Shown one piece after another: positions 1 through 8,121 of a stretch of DNA of 64,000 nt. Position numbers and translations under genes: made by a program. Each line of letters starts with the position of its first letter. The stretch's first letter is position 1. The stretch is from the NCBI GenBank assembly GCA_937876195.1, contig CALEIK010000023.1, forward strand, positions 124,001 through 188,000, in the 5' to 3' direction. The notes below the pieces were generated by a model. It worked only from the letters and a program-made list of their open reading frames with translations, ran no database searches and was not told the origin of the DNA. The stretch comes from an uncultured Flavobacteriales bacterium (lineage in GTDB: Bacteria; Bacteroidota; Bacteroidia; Flavobacteriales_D; Crocinitomicaceae).

Positions 1-32
1 CATAACTAAGCCAACTTAAACTACCTGCAATT

Positions 33-1556
33 ATGAAATCACCAGGAAAAAACAAACTGACAACTGCATCCGGATGCCCGTATGTAGAAAATGAAAACAC
101 CATGAGTCAAGGTGCAAGAGGCCCTTTGCTACTGCAGGATTTTATTCTGCATGAAAAAATGGCGCACTTTAACCGCGAACGAATTCCAGAACGAGTTGTT
201 CACGCAAAAGGAACTGGCGCATACGGAACATTTACAGTAACCAATGACATTTCAAAATATACAAAAGCGCGACTTTTTAATAAAATTGGTGCTGTTACCA
301 CTATTTTCGCGCGTTTCTCTCAAGTGGGTGGTGAAAAAGGAAGTGCAGATACAGAAAGAGATCCAAGGGGTTTTGCCGTGAAGTTTTATACCGAAGATGG
401 AAACTGGGATTTGGTAGGAAACAATACTCCCGTGTTTTTCATTAAAGATCCTAAAAAGTTTGGCGATTTCATTCATACCCAAAAAAGGCATCCTCGAACA
501 AATTGTAAAAGCCAAACTATGATGTGGGATTTCTGGAGTTTAAACCCTGAAAGCTTACACCAAGTGCTGATATTGATGAGTGATCGAGGGACACCTTACG
601 GTCATCGTCACATGCATGGGTTTGGCTCGCATACGTACAGCATGACGAATGAGAACGACGAAAGTGTATGGGTGAAATTTCACTTCATCACACGACAATC
701 GATTAAGAACTTTACACATCAAGAAGCCATTGATATGCGCGGAGAAGATCCAGATTTCGCACAAGCTGATCTAGTAGCTGCGATTGATAGAAACGATTTT
801 CCGAAGTGGGATTTAAAGATTCAGGTGATGACGCATCAACAAGCCAACGATTTCGAATACAATCCATTCGATGTCACCAAAGTATGGCCACATGGAGACT
901 TTCCCCTCATCGAAGTTGGAGTAATGGAATTGAACAGCATTCCTGAAAACTATTTTGCAGATGTGGAACAAAGTGCCTTTGCCCCTTCCAATTTTGTGAA
1001 TGGTATTAGTTATTCTCCCGATAAAATGCTTCAAGGAAGATTGTTGTCCTATCCTGATGCTCACCGTTATCGACTGGGAGCGAACTACGAACAAATCCCT
1101 GTAAATAGATGTCCGTATGAAGTTTCAAATTATCAAAGAGATGGAGCTATGCGGATGGATGGAAATGGCGGCGCCGAGCCGAACTACTTCCCAAATAGTT
1201 TCGACGATATGTACATTGACCCAGCTTACAAGCAATCGGCTGAACCTGTTAAAGATATAAGAGCAACAACGGCGGATTGGTACGATCGAAACGGTAGCGG
1301 AGACGATGATCACTATTCACAGCCAGGATTATTGTACACAAAGGCAATGAATTCAACACAAAGAACTAACTTAGTAAATAACATTGTGAAAGCAATGAGT
1401 GGAATAACGGGAGAGAAAAAAGACGAAATTATCAATCGTCAATTGTCCCATTTTTTCCAAGCAGATGAAAACCTAGGAGCAGCAGTAGCTGAAGGACTTG
1501 GGGTAAATGTACACTTGAATGAGGATGTCCAACATTCTAAAAAACAATACTTATGA
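33..1556 (+). CDS. katA: Catalase (clade 3, small-subunit haem catalase)
   Basis: A 507-residue monofunctional haem catalase, which dismutates hydrogen peroxide to water and oxygen in the cytoplasm. The distal His is in the RIPERVVHAKGTGAYG stretch (His57), the conserved Asn is in VGNNTPVFF near residue 130, and the proximal haem-ligand Tyr is in YPDAHRYRLG near residue 340. The length fits small-subunit catalases, and the C-terminal catalase-related domain is present (about residues 430-490). The first ATG is at 33; a second in-frame ATG lies at 102, but residues 1-23 look like the normal N-terminal arm. The stop codon overlaps the next start (ATGA), so it is probably co-transcribed with the osmC-like gene behind it, a sensible pairing of two peroxide-detoxifying enzymes. 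I see no OxyR/PerR site in the 32 bases upstream. Confidence 0.97.
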   Translation: MKSPGKNKLTTASGCPYVENENTMSQGARGPLLLQDFILHEKMAHFNRERIPERVVHAKGTGAYGTFTVTNDISKYTKARLFNKIGAVTTIFARFSQVGGEKGSADTERDPRGFAVKFYTEDGNWDLVGNNTPVFFIKDPKKFGDFIHTQKRHPRTNCKSQTMMWDFWSLNPESLHQVLILMSDRGTPYGHRHMHGFGSHTYSMTNENDESVWVKFHFITRQSIKNFTHQEAIDMRGEDPDFAQADLVAAIDRNDFPKWDLKIQVMTHQQANDFEYNPFDVTKVWPHGDFPLIEVGVMELNSIPENYFADVEQSAFAPSNFVNGISYSPDKMLQGRLLSYPDAHRYRLGANYEQIPVNRCPYEVSNYQRDGAMRMDGNGGAEPNYFPNSFDDMYIDPAYKQSAEPVKDIRATTADWYDRNGSGDDDHYSQPGLLYTKAMNSTQRTNLVNNIVKAMSGITGEKKDEIINRQLSHFFQADENLGAAVAEGLGVNVHLNEDVQHSKKQYL

Positions 1557-1976
1557 CAAAAAAACACGCAATCGCGACCTGGCAAGGAACTGGTAAAGAA
1601 GGCAAAGGATCTCTTTTCACTGAATCTAAAACGCTGGACAATGTTCCGTTCAATTTTGTCAGTCGTTTTGAAGACGGAAAGCACACAAATCCTGAGGAGC
1701 TAATTGCAGCGGCTCATGCAAGTTGTTTTTCAATGAAATTAAGTTTTCTGGACGGATGCAGGATTTCCTCCAGAATTGATTGAGACCAAATGTGAGGTCA
1801 CCTTCGACACTGACAAAGGGTTGATTACGCAATCCCACTTATCCGTGAATGTGAAAGCCGGTACCATTTCAACAGAGAAATTTGACAAATTAATCACTGA
1901 AGCAAAAGATACTTGTCCGATTTCAAAATCGATAAAAGCAGAAATTACTTGTGATGCGAAATTAAGCACTACTTAG
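1553..1976 (+). pseudogene. OsmC-family peroxiredoxin, broken by a frameshift
   Basis: Two reading frames together make one OsmC-like thiol peroxidase of about 140 residues, which would reduce organic hydroperoxides. The first frame starts at 1553 in an ATGA overlap with katA and gives the N-terminal half, including the first catalytic Cys (AAHASCFSMKLSF). Near 1750-1760 the frame shifts; the next frame continues with DAGFPPELIETKCEV and carries the second Cys (DTCPISKSIKAEIT), ending at 1976. Compared with E. coli OsmC from memory, the junction fits a loss of 2 bases better than a gain of 1, because the shift otherwise leaves one residue too few. Either the gene is a recent pseudogene or the sequence has an error here. 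A second, intact OsmC-like gene lies at 29848-30225. Confidence 0.85.
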
Positions 1977-2071
1977 TCGCATAAAGTACCCAAGAGTTCT
2001 TATCTTGTCAAGATATTCCCACTTTCATTAAGCGGCGAAACGCACAAAAATAATTTAATCTATACAGCAGT

Positions 2072-2386
2072 ATGCAAATTCAAGTGAACACCGACAAAAA
2101 CATTGAGGGAACGGATAGACTTCGTGACTATCTTACAGAAACGATACAAGAAGAATTATCGAGATTCGAAGAGCATATTACACGAATCGAAGTGCACCTT
2201 TCTGACGAAAACAGCAGTAAAGGCGGAGGAAACGATAAACGATGCATGTTAGAAGCGCGCGTTGAAAACATGAAACCTATTGCTGTTGTTGAATTGTCTG
2301 ATACTATTGAGCAATCTGTATCTGGAGCCACTTCGAAATTGAAAGCTTCGCTGGATACCATTTTTGGACGACTGGGGAAGAACTAG
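2072..2386 (+). CDS. hpf: Short ribosome hibernation promoting factor (HPF/RaiA family)
   Basis: A 104-residue HPF/RaiA-type protein. The family binds the 30S subunit at the mRNA/tRNA channel and inactivates ribosomes in stationary phase or stress. The beta-alpha-beta-beta-beta-alpha fold can be followed: an N-terminal strand, a helix rich in E/R (RLRDYLTETIQEELSRF), the strand RIEVHLSDE, the strand CMLEARVENMKPIAVV and a C-terminal helix. There is no C-terminal dimerisation domain, so this is a short form. It stands alone, 95 bases after the broken osmC, and is followed by palindromic repeats. The acidic and glycine-rich insert around residues 46-55 is unremarkable for Bacteroidota members. 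Confidence 0.85.
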   Translation: MQIQVNTDKNIEGTDRLRDYLTETIQEELSRFEEHITRIEVHLSDENSSKGGGNDKRCMLEARVENMKPIAVVELSDTIEQSVSGATSKLKASLDTIFGRLGKN

Positions 2387-2407
2387 GAGATTTGACGCTG
2401 TTTGTGT

Positions 2408-2583
2408 CACCCCTTCGGGGTTCAGTCTTTTGGTTTTCTGAGCGGAATCCCGATGCGAACATGCAGTAGGTTCTAAAACTTCCCTACTTGAAAAAGAATT
2501 ATGCTCTTAGTCCGAACCCCGAAGGGGTGAAAGGACCATCAAATCCAACATCTTAAAGAAAACGGAACCCTGAAAGGGTGACA
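2408..2583. repeat. REP-like palindromic repeats, cluster 1
   Basis: Three copies of a GC-rich palindrome (core ACCCCTTCGGGGT, or its inverse with ACCCTGAAAGGGT) lie at 2408-2435, 2514-2534 and 2564-2583. The first is in one orientation and the other two are inverted. The 28 bases at 2408-2435 occur again without a mismatch at 5765-5792, on the other side of the potassium transport genes. No gene is visible in the 256-base gap. The copies could act as a bidirectional terminator or RNA-stabilising hairpin between hpf and the converging ktrA, but the lack of a clear U-tract argues for a REP-like dispersed element. Confidence 0.8.
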
Positions 2584-2642
2584 TTACTTCCACCTCAAAA
2601 CTATTCTTGAACGAAGCAGTATTTTTACCTCACAGAATAATA

Positions 2643-3338
2643 CTAATCCCTCATCTTCTGCTTCAAAAAGATTTGTAAATCCTTATTTGAACCATATAAA
2701 ACCAAAATATCACCCGCTTCGAGTATGTTGTCAGCAGATGCGACGCCCTGAATTTGATTCTCAATCTTCGTTTTACCAAAAGTACTTTTTACTTCAACCT
2801 TCTTAATCACGGTCAGTACCAGTAAATTGAATTGTCTTCGGAAACCAACTTCTCGCACTGATTTACCGACATAATCCGAAGGAACTATTGCTTCGATAAT
2901 ACTGTAATCATCATTCAACTCAAAGGAATCAACTACGTTGCTTAAGCACAGTTTCTTCGCCCAACGCTCAGCTGTTTCTTCTTCGGGATGTACAATTTCA
3001 TCTACCCCAAGGGCTTCTAGTACTTTTTCATGCAAGGGATTAATGGCTCGACTGATTAACCGTTTCACTTCCAAATTCTTCAAAAGTGCCGTGGTCATAA
3101 TATTTGCTCCTTGGTTTTCCCCAATCGCAACGAGAACGATATCCGTGTCTTGCAACGGAAGACCTGAAACGGTAAATTCGTCTGTAGCATCCATGCAAAT
3201 CGTGTGTGAAATTTTCTCTTTGAAAGCATCCACTTTTGACATATTCGTATCAATCCCAATGACTTCATTGCCTTGTTCCGTTAATTTCTGAGCTAGCGAT
3301 GCCCCGAAGTTTCCAAGTCCGATAATGATGTATTTCAT
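2643..3338 (-). CDS. ktrA: Potassium uptake regulatory subunit (TrkA/KtrA, RCK domains)
   Basis: A 231-residue cytosolic gating subunit for a Trk/Ktr potassium transporter. The N-terminal RCK_N Rossmann domain starts immediately (MKYIIIGLGNFGASLAQ, GxGxxG), with an acidic residue at the end of strand 2 (VIGIDTN) for the adenosine ribose. The C-terminal RCK_C domain spans about residues 135-225 and ends with LVLYGSNKDLQIFLK. One RCK_N plus one RCK_C is the KtrA arrangement; proteobacterial TrkA has two of each. The gene sits 12 bases downstream of the trkH-like gene on the same strand, so the two form one operon encoding the pore and its regulator. Confidence 0.93.
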   Translation of the reverse strand: MKYIIIGLGNFGASLAQKLTEQGNEVIGIDTNMSKVDAFKEKISHTICMDATDEFTVSGLPLQDTDIVLVAIGENQGANIMTTALLKNLEVKRLISRAINPLHEKVLEALGVDEIVHPEEETAERWAKKLCLSNVVDSFELNDDYSIIEAIVPSDYVGKSVREVGFRRQFNLLVLTVIKKVEVKSTFGKTKIENQIQGVASADNILEAGDILVLYGSNKDLQIFLKQKMRD

Positions 3339-3350
3339 TCTAATCTGTTT

Positions 3351-5083
3351 TTAATTTATTGTAATTTCTTCATTTGGGTACCTGTAATTCTTATGTCTTA
3401 CCTTTCTAAACACCGCAATGACCAAAGAAAGCATGCTGATTCTCCCAACAAACATCACGGCGATAATTACAAACTTACTTGCACTGCTCAAGTCTGCTGT
3501 TATCCCCAGACTCAATCCTACCGTACTGTACGCCGAAAAACACTCAAAAGCAATGTCCATCAGCTTCTTTTCTGGATCAAATATAGAAATGAACATGATT
3601 CCAAAACCGATGACCACCAGGGACAGACAGATAATAGCAAAAGCTCTTCGTACGGAAATGTCTGCAATTTCTCTTCTAAATATTTCTATGCGTGATTTTC
3701 CCTTTGCCAAACTTAAAATATTGAGCGTTGCAATGGCAAACGTGCTTGTCTTAATCCCCCCGCCGCCCCAATCCACATTAAAAGGAAAACCAACATGAGG
3801 GTTGAAAATCCCATGGCTGCCGTATCAATGCTGTTAAAGCCTGCTGTTCTAGGTGTTGTCGCCCCAAAAAGTGCCGTTACAACTTTACCAAAGCCGCTAT
3901 GTGCTGATAGCGTGTTGTTGTATTCAAGAAAATAAAAGGCAACAAAGGCAACAAAAGATATGGAAAGTGTGGTGATCAGCGTAATTCGACTGTTGAGATT
4001 GAGCACCCAAGGGCGGTATTTGGCTCTACTCGATGCAAATTTCAATACGTGCGTAATCTTATATTTCAAATATTTCAAGAGGTTCACAACAATTGGGAAG
4101 CCCAAACCTCCAAGTACAAATGTCAAAATAACTATCAATTGCAGATAATAGTTGAAACGAAAACCTGAATCGTACAAACTACTATTCAATGTCGAGAATC
4201 CTGCATTGCAAAACGCTGAAATGGAGTGAAAAGCAGAAAAGAAAAGGTGTTCGGAGTGAGAGGTAAACTTACTCGAATCAACACTGGTGTAGATTAATAC
4301 ACCTGAAAACAGTTCTATTCCAATTGTAATGAGCAAGATGTATTTCAACGTTGAAAACACCTCTCCTAACGTTTTGGAACTTGTCATATCGCTCAACGCC
4401 AATTGATTTTCATAGGTCGTACCTCCTTTAAAAAAATAGCTAAAATAACTAGCAAAGGTCAAGATTCCTAACCCACCTACTTGGATTAAAATCATAATAA
4501 TAGTTTGACCGAACTGCGTAAAGTGTGTACCTGTATCGACGACGACTAAACCTGTGACACACACGGCACTGGTCGAAGTAAAAAGCGCATCTAAGAAGGA
4601 AATCCCCTCGTATGTTGCATTCGGTAAAATAAGCAGCAATGAGCCAATAAAAATAATGACCATAAAACTGAGAATGAAAATCTGGGCAGGATTGAGCACC
4701 GTCCTTTTTAGATTTATTTTACGCTCCGAAACCTCTCGAATAAAGGTAAGTAACACAGCTATTTTGACCCAAATCGGATTCTCGAGCAATAAATCGGTCT
4801 CAAAAGGAACCCCGACAAACAAATACATGTAGAAGATCCACAATGTAAAACCAACTGATATCAAATCGAACAGGAAAACCTTTCTTTTAATTAGCGCAAA
4901 CGTTCGAATGTATCGAGAAAACGTTGCTACTAAGCCAACACCTAAGACAATGAAATAAAATGCGTCCAGTAAATTTTGAGAAAAATTACTTTGCGAAAAG
5001 CCAAAATCAGAAATTATTGCAATCAACCCAACGAGGCTGACCCAAAATGCAACTCTGTAAAACAATTTTAAATCAAAAGTCAT
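3351..5083 (-). pseudogene. TrkH/KtrB-family potassium transporter pore subunit, frame-broken at its last selectivity loop
   Basis: A polytopic K+ transporter of the Trk/Ktr/HKT superfamily, about 580 residues if joined. Four N-terminal hydrophobic segments (residues 1-95), usual in Bacteroidota members, precede the four M1-P-M2 repeats. P-loops 1-3 are visible as TSTSAVCVTGL, FHSISAFCNAGFS and GATTPRTAGF. In the fourth, frame 1 reads LMWIGAAGG and then runs out of frame, while the continuing frame resumes at GGIKTSTFAIATLNI near 3760. The family normally has about five more residues here (an SP-x-STG-type filter), so roughly 16 bases appear to be missing at a G-run (positions 3755-3765). If real, the channel lacks one of its four filter segments and its last membrane helices are out of frame. 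It may also be an assembly error in a short GC-rich tract. Confidence 0.88.
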
Positions 5084-5183
5084 TCTTTAATCGTGCATGT
5101 AACGTATCCAAAACTTCTCTACTTCTTCTCATGTTGCTGTAAAATCCAATAGCGCCACAGCACATATGAGCACATTCAATGTT

Positions 5184-5191
5184 CAAATGTA
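5184..5191 (-). promoter_or_regulatory. Candidate -7 box upstream of the potassium transport operon
   Basis: On the minus strand this reads TACATTTG, a perfect match to the Bacteroidota -7 consensus TAnnTTTG, about 100 bases before the TrkH start. No TTG lies at the ideal 19-21 base distance, so the call is weak. The rest of the 183-base gap between the TrkH start (5083) and the end of the next gene (5267) shows nothing else. Confidence 0.3.
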
Positions 5192-5266
5192 CCAAATTAA
5201 TTCACTCCCATCCATTCCAAGGAATTTAACTTCTTTAGTGCTTTATGCAATCACACGTTATTGGAC

Positions 5267-5608
5267 CTATTCTCCATCGTGGTCGTCACGATGCATCTCT
5301 AACTTTTCTACCAGTTTTGAAATTTCTTCGTTCGAGGAAATCCCGTACCCGTTGACTAACGTTCCTTTCACACCATGCTTCTCAGAAGAAACTGCATATA
5401 GGATGGACTGATAATCTGGATCTGACGTTCCTTCAAAACGATAGACCTTTTCAATTTGGAAATCTACTGGAGGAAAGGTCTCACTTGTCTGCTCACAAAT
5501 GATGCACTCGTTTTTAACGTTAAAATTGTGGGTATACCCCAAATTGACCAATCCATTGATGGTTTCTGATAATGTTCCAAAACTCTCTTTTAAACTATTT
5601 TCGCTCAT
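5267..5608 (-). CDS. Small conserved Bacteroidota protein (family often labelled 'phosphoribosylpyrophosphate synthetase')
   Basis: A 113-residue soluble protein. It resembles a small family common in Bacteroidota that databases often name phosphoribosylpyrophosphate synthetase, although it is far too short and lacks the PRPP-binding motif of that enzyme, so the name should not be trusted. Visible features are NGLVNLGYTHNFNV near the N-terminus, a Cys pair in ECIICE, the segment DFQIEKVYRFEGTSDPDYQSILYAVSS and KGTLVNGYG near the C-terminus. The Cys-x-x-Cys could bind a metal or be redox-active; this is inference. A near-consensus -7 box (TATCTTTA) sits exactly 4 bases before the ATG. The gene stands alone between the K+ operon and a repeat cluster. 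Confidence 0.8.
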   Translation of the reverse strand: MSENSLKESFGTLSETINGLVNLGYTHNFNVKNECIICEQTSETFPPVDFQIEKVYRFEGTSDPDYQSILYAVSSEKHGVKGTLVNGYGISSNEEISKLVEKLEMHRDDHDGE

Positions 5609-5699
5609 CTTCTAAAGATACGAAACTAAGTGGACAATAAAAACTATTCTACATATGGTTTCTAGTCACACCGAAAGGGATGGCAATAACTAAATCAGA

Positions 5700-5943
5700 C
5701 ACTGTTTATGTCACCCCTTCGGGGGTTTAGTTTCTCTAAACATACTCGGGGGTTAGAAGACTTACACCCCTTCGGGGTTCAGTCTTTTGGTTGCTTTTGA
5801 ATATGGGACTTTGTGATAGTAATCTTAATTATTCGCCTCAAAAGCAAAACTCTGAAACCCCGAAGCAAAAATCCGATAGATTTCAATTTCTAATTTGAAA
5901 AAAAATTAAGATTTCAATGGACTGAACCCCAAAGGGGAGAAAG
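5700..5943. repeat. REP-like palindromic repeats, cluster 2
   Basis: In the 444-base gap 5609-6052 the same palindrome family as at 2408-2583 recurs: 5707-5730 (variant with one extra G), 5765-5792 (28 bases identical to 2408-2435), a degraded half near 5852-5866 (AAACCCCGAAG) and an inverted copy at 5920-5943. The flanks also match in part (CTGTTTATGTCACC here, CTGTTTGTGTCACC in cluster 1). Nothing in the gap looks coding. Confidence 0.8.
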
Positions 5944-6052
5944 TATTCTTCATTTTTACACATTACCGTTGAATGACGTTAAATCTGTGGCTTTCATTAC
6001 ATCTATTGAGAGAATGTATTAAATTTACACAACGAATCTTAAAAAAATCAAC

Positions 6053-8119
6053 ATGCGCTCTACCCTACTTTTTGCCTTTGTACTTTGCTCGACGATTGCC
6101 TTTTCTCAAGAAGAAACACCCTTTTGCGCAACAGATGAAATGCACCAGCGACTTTTCAACGAGCACCCAGAATACAATGCTGGAATTGTGCATGCGCATG
6201 AAAAATTACAAAGCTTTACGGAGGATTACATTCAACAAAATCACCCTAAAGGTGGAACACCCTACATTATTCCTGTAGTTTTTCACATCATTCATAACAA
6301 TGGGCTAGAAAATATTAACGATTCGCAAATTCTAGATGCGGTGAAACAGGTCAACATCCAATACCGAAAAATGAATGCCGATACTTCAGAAATTGTCGCA
6401 AGTTTTAAATCCATTGCAGCAGATGTCGGTGTTGAATTACGCCTAGCACAACTTGACCCTAACGGAAATTGCACCAGCGGAATTACGCGCACTGTTTCTT
6501 CTTTGACTAATATCGGAGATCATCAGGTAAAAAGCTTGATTCAATGGCCACCAGACCAATATTTGAATGTTTACGTGTGCAACCAGGCAGCAGGATTGGC
6601 AGGTCACGCTTTATTGCCCTCCGCAGCAGACACGATTCCTGCATGGGATGGAATTGTGATGCAACACAGCTATGTCGGAACGATTGGAACGTCTGAGTTT
6701 TTCAGAAGAACGGTGCTGAGTCACGAAATTGGACATTACCTCAATCTTCAACACATTTGGGGAGGAAACAATGTCCCCGATTATTACTATCTACCAGTGG
6801 CACAAGGTGGAAACTGCGCTTTTGACGATGACGTGACTGATACTCCACTAACCATTGGTTGGCAATCTTGCAACCTTTCTGGGAACTCATGCAGCACATT
6901 GGACAACGTTCAAAATTACATGGATTACTCTTACTGCGCACGAATGTTCACCGAGGGACAAAAACTGCGCATGCACGCTTGTTTAAATTCTTCTGTTGCC
7001 AACCGCGACAATTTGTGGACACCCGCGAACCTCGCAGCAACAGGAACTGACGATCTTACCTACTATTTATGCCGCGCAAAGTTTGAAGCAGACAAGCGTA
7101 TTGCCTGTGCAGGAGAAACGGTCACCTTTACCGATATTTCTTTGCACGGGGTCGACTCACGCGTTTGGACAGTGAATGGTGGTACGCCTTCTTCGACAAC
7201 AGACTCCATCATCTCGGTAGTTTACGCCACACCAGGAAGTTACGACGTGACATTGAGCGTACAAAGTGGTGTCGAACAAAAAGACACTACATTGGTGGAT
7301 TACATTCGCATCCTACCTGCGACGGGTTCTGTTAGTAGTTTGTACGAACCGTTTGAAAACCAAACTAGTTTTGACGCGAATTGGATTGTATTGCCAAATC
7401 TAAGTACTACTAACTGGAAAATCAATCAGACTGTTGGGTACATGAGTAATCAGTCCATTTTTGTGGATAATTTCAACGCGACAGAAGGTGGAATTTACGA
7501 ATTTATTAGCGAACCAGTTGATGCAAGTGCATTAGCCGCTATCTCTGTTTCTTTCGATTATTCCTATGCAAAGAATCAAGCTTCACCGAACGAAATTTTA
7601 CAGGTGGCAATCTCAAATAATTGTGGTGAAACCTGGTTGGTTAGAAAAACCTATCACGCACTTGGTCTTCTACCGACCGTTGATACCTTGGTAACGAGTG
7701 AATTCACACCTGTCGATGAAACTCAATGGAACAGTGATGTAATCACAAACATACCTGTCGCCTATTTGACGGATAATTTAATGGTGAAATTTAAATTCAC
7801 AGCTGAAGATGGAAACAATCTATTCGTTGACAATATTCGAATTGTACATCCAGATCAATTGGGCAATACAGAACTCCTTCTGAATCAGCTGGCAGTGTAT
7901 CCAAACCCAATCCACGATGCGTTTACAGTGGTTATTCCAGCAGGCATTAACGTTCAGACGATTGAAATCACCGACATGAATGGAAAAATTATCCCAGTAC
8001 GTTCGGAAATCATCAATGGTGAAGTGAACGTTTCTTGTCAGGACATCAACGCAGGATTGTACATCGTACACATCTACTCGGCACAAGGCGTTAAACGTTT
8101 GAAAATCGTGAAAGAATAG
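6053..8119 (+). CDS. Secreted M43 (pappalysin/cytophagalysin-type) zinc metalloprotease with PKD domain and T9SS sorting domain
   Basis: A 688-residue exported protease. A signal peptide (MRSTLLFAFVLCSTIAFSQ) comes first, then a pappalysin-like M43 catalytic domain with the zinc motif HEIGHYLNLQHIWG near residues 224-234 and a downstream Met-turn region (NVQNYMDYSYCARMFTEGQ). Cys residues around 250-280 probably form disulphides. A PKD-like domain follows (ACAGETVTFTDIS, about 355-430), then a jelly-roll-like region and a C-terminal T9SS sorting domain (LAVYPNPIHDAFTV to LKIVKE). The likely role is extracellular protein degradation after export by the type IX system. The gene is convergent with the GH18 gene; their stop codons are 2 bases apart. 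No -7 box of good quality was found upstream. Confidence 0.93.
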   Translation: MRSTLLFAFVLCSTIAFSQEETPFCATDEMHQRLFNEHPEYNAGIVHAHEKLQSFTEDYIQQNHPKGGTPYIIPVVFHIIHNNGLENINDSQILDAVKQVNIQYRKMNADTSEIVASFKSIAADVGVELRLAQLDPNGNCTSGITRTVSSLTNIGDHQVKSLIQWPPDQYLNVYVCNQAAGLAGHALLPSAADTIPAWDGIVMQHSYVGTIGTSEFFRRTVLSHEIGHYLNLQHIWGGNNVPDYYYLPVAQGGNCAFDDDVTDTPLTIGWQSCNLSGNSCSTLDNVQNYMDYSYCARMFTEGQKLRMHACLNSSVANRDNLWTPANLAATGTDDLTYYLCRAKFEADKRIACAGETVTFTDISLHGVDSRVWTVNGGTPSSTTDSIISVVYATPGSYDVTLSVQSGVEQKDTTLVDYIRILPATGSVSSLYEPFENQTSFDANWIVLPNLSTTNWKINQTVGYMSNQSIFVDNFNATEGGIYEFISEPVDASALAAISVSFDYSYAKNQASPNEILQVAISNNCGETWLVRKTYHALGLLPTVDTLVTSEFTPVDETQWNSDVITNIPVAYLTDNLMVKFKFTAEDGNNLFVDNIRIVHPDQLGNTELLLNQLAVYPNPIHDAFTVVIPAGINVQTIEITDMNGKIIPVRSEIINGEVNVSCQDINAGLYIVHIYSAQGVKRLKIVKE

Positions 8120-8121
8120 AA

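Noticed and set aside
3393..3798. Plus-strand open frames opposite the TrkH gene
   Set aside because: They are antisense shadows of the potassium transporter; their translations look non-protein-like and the minus strand carries clear homology.
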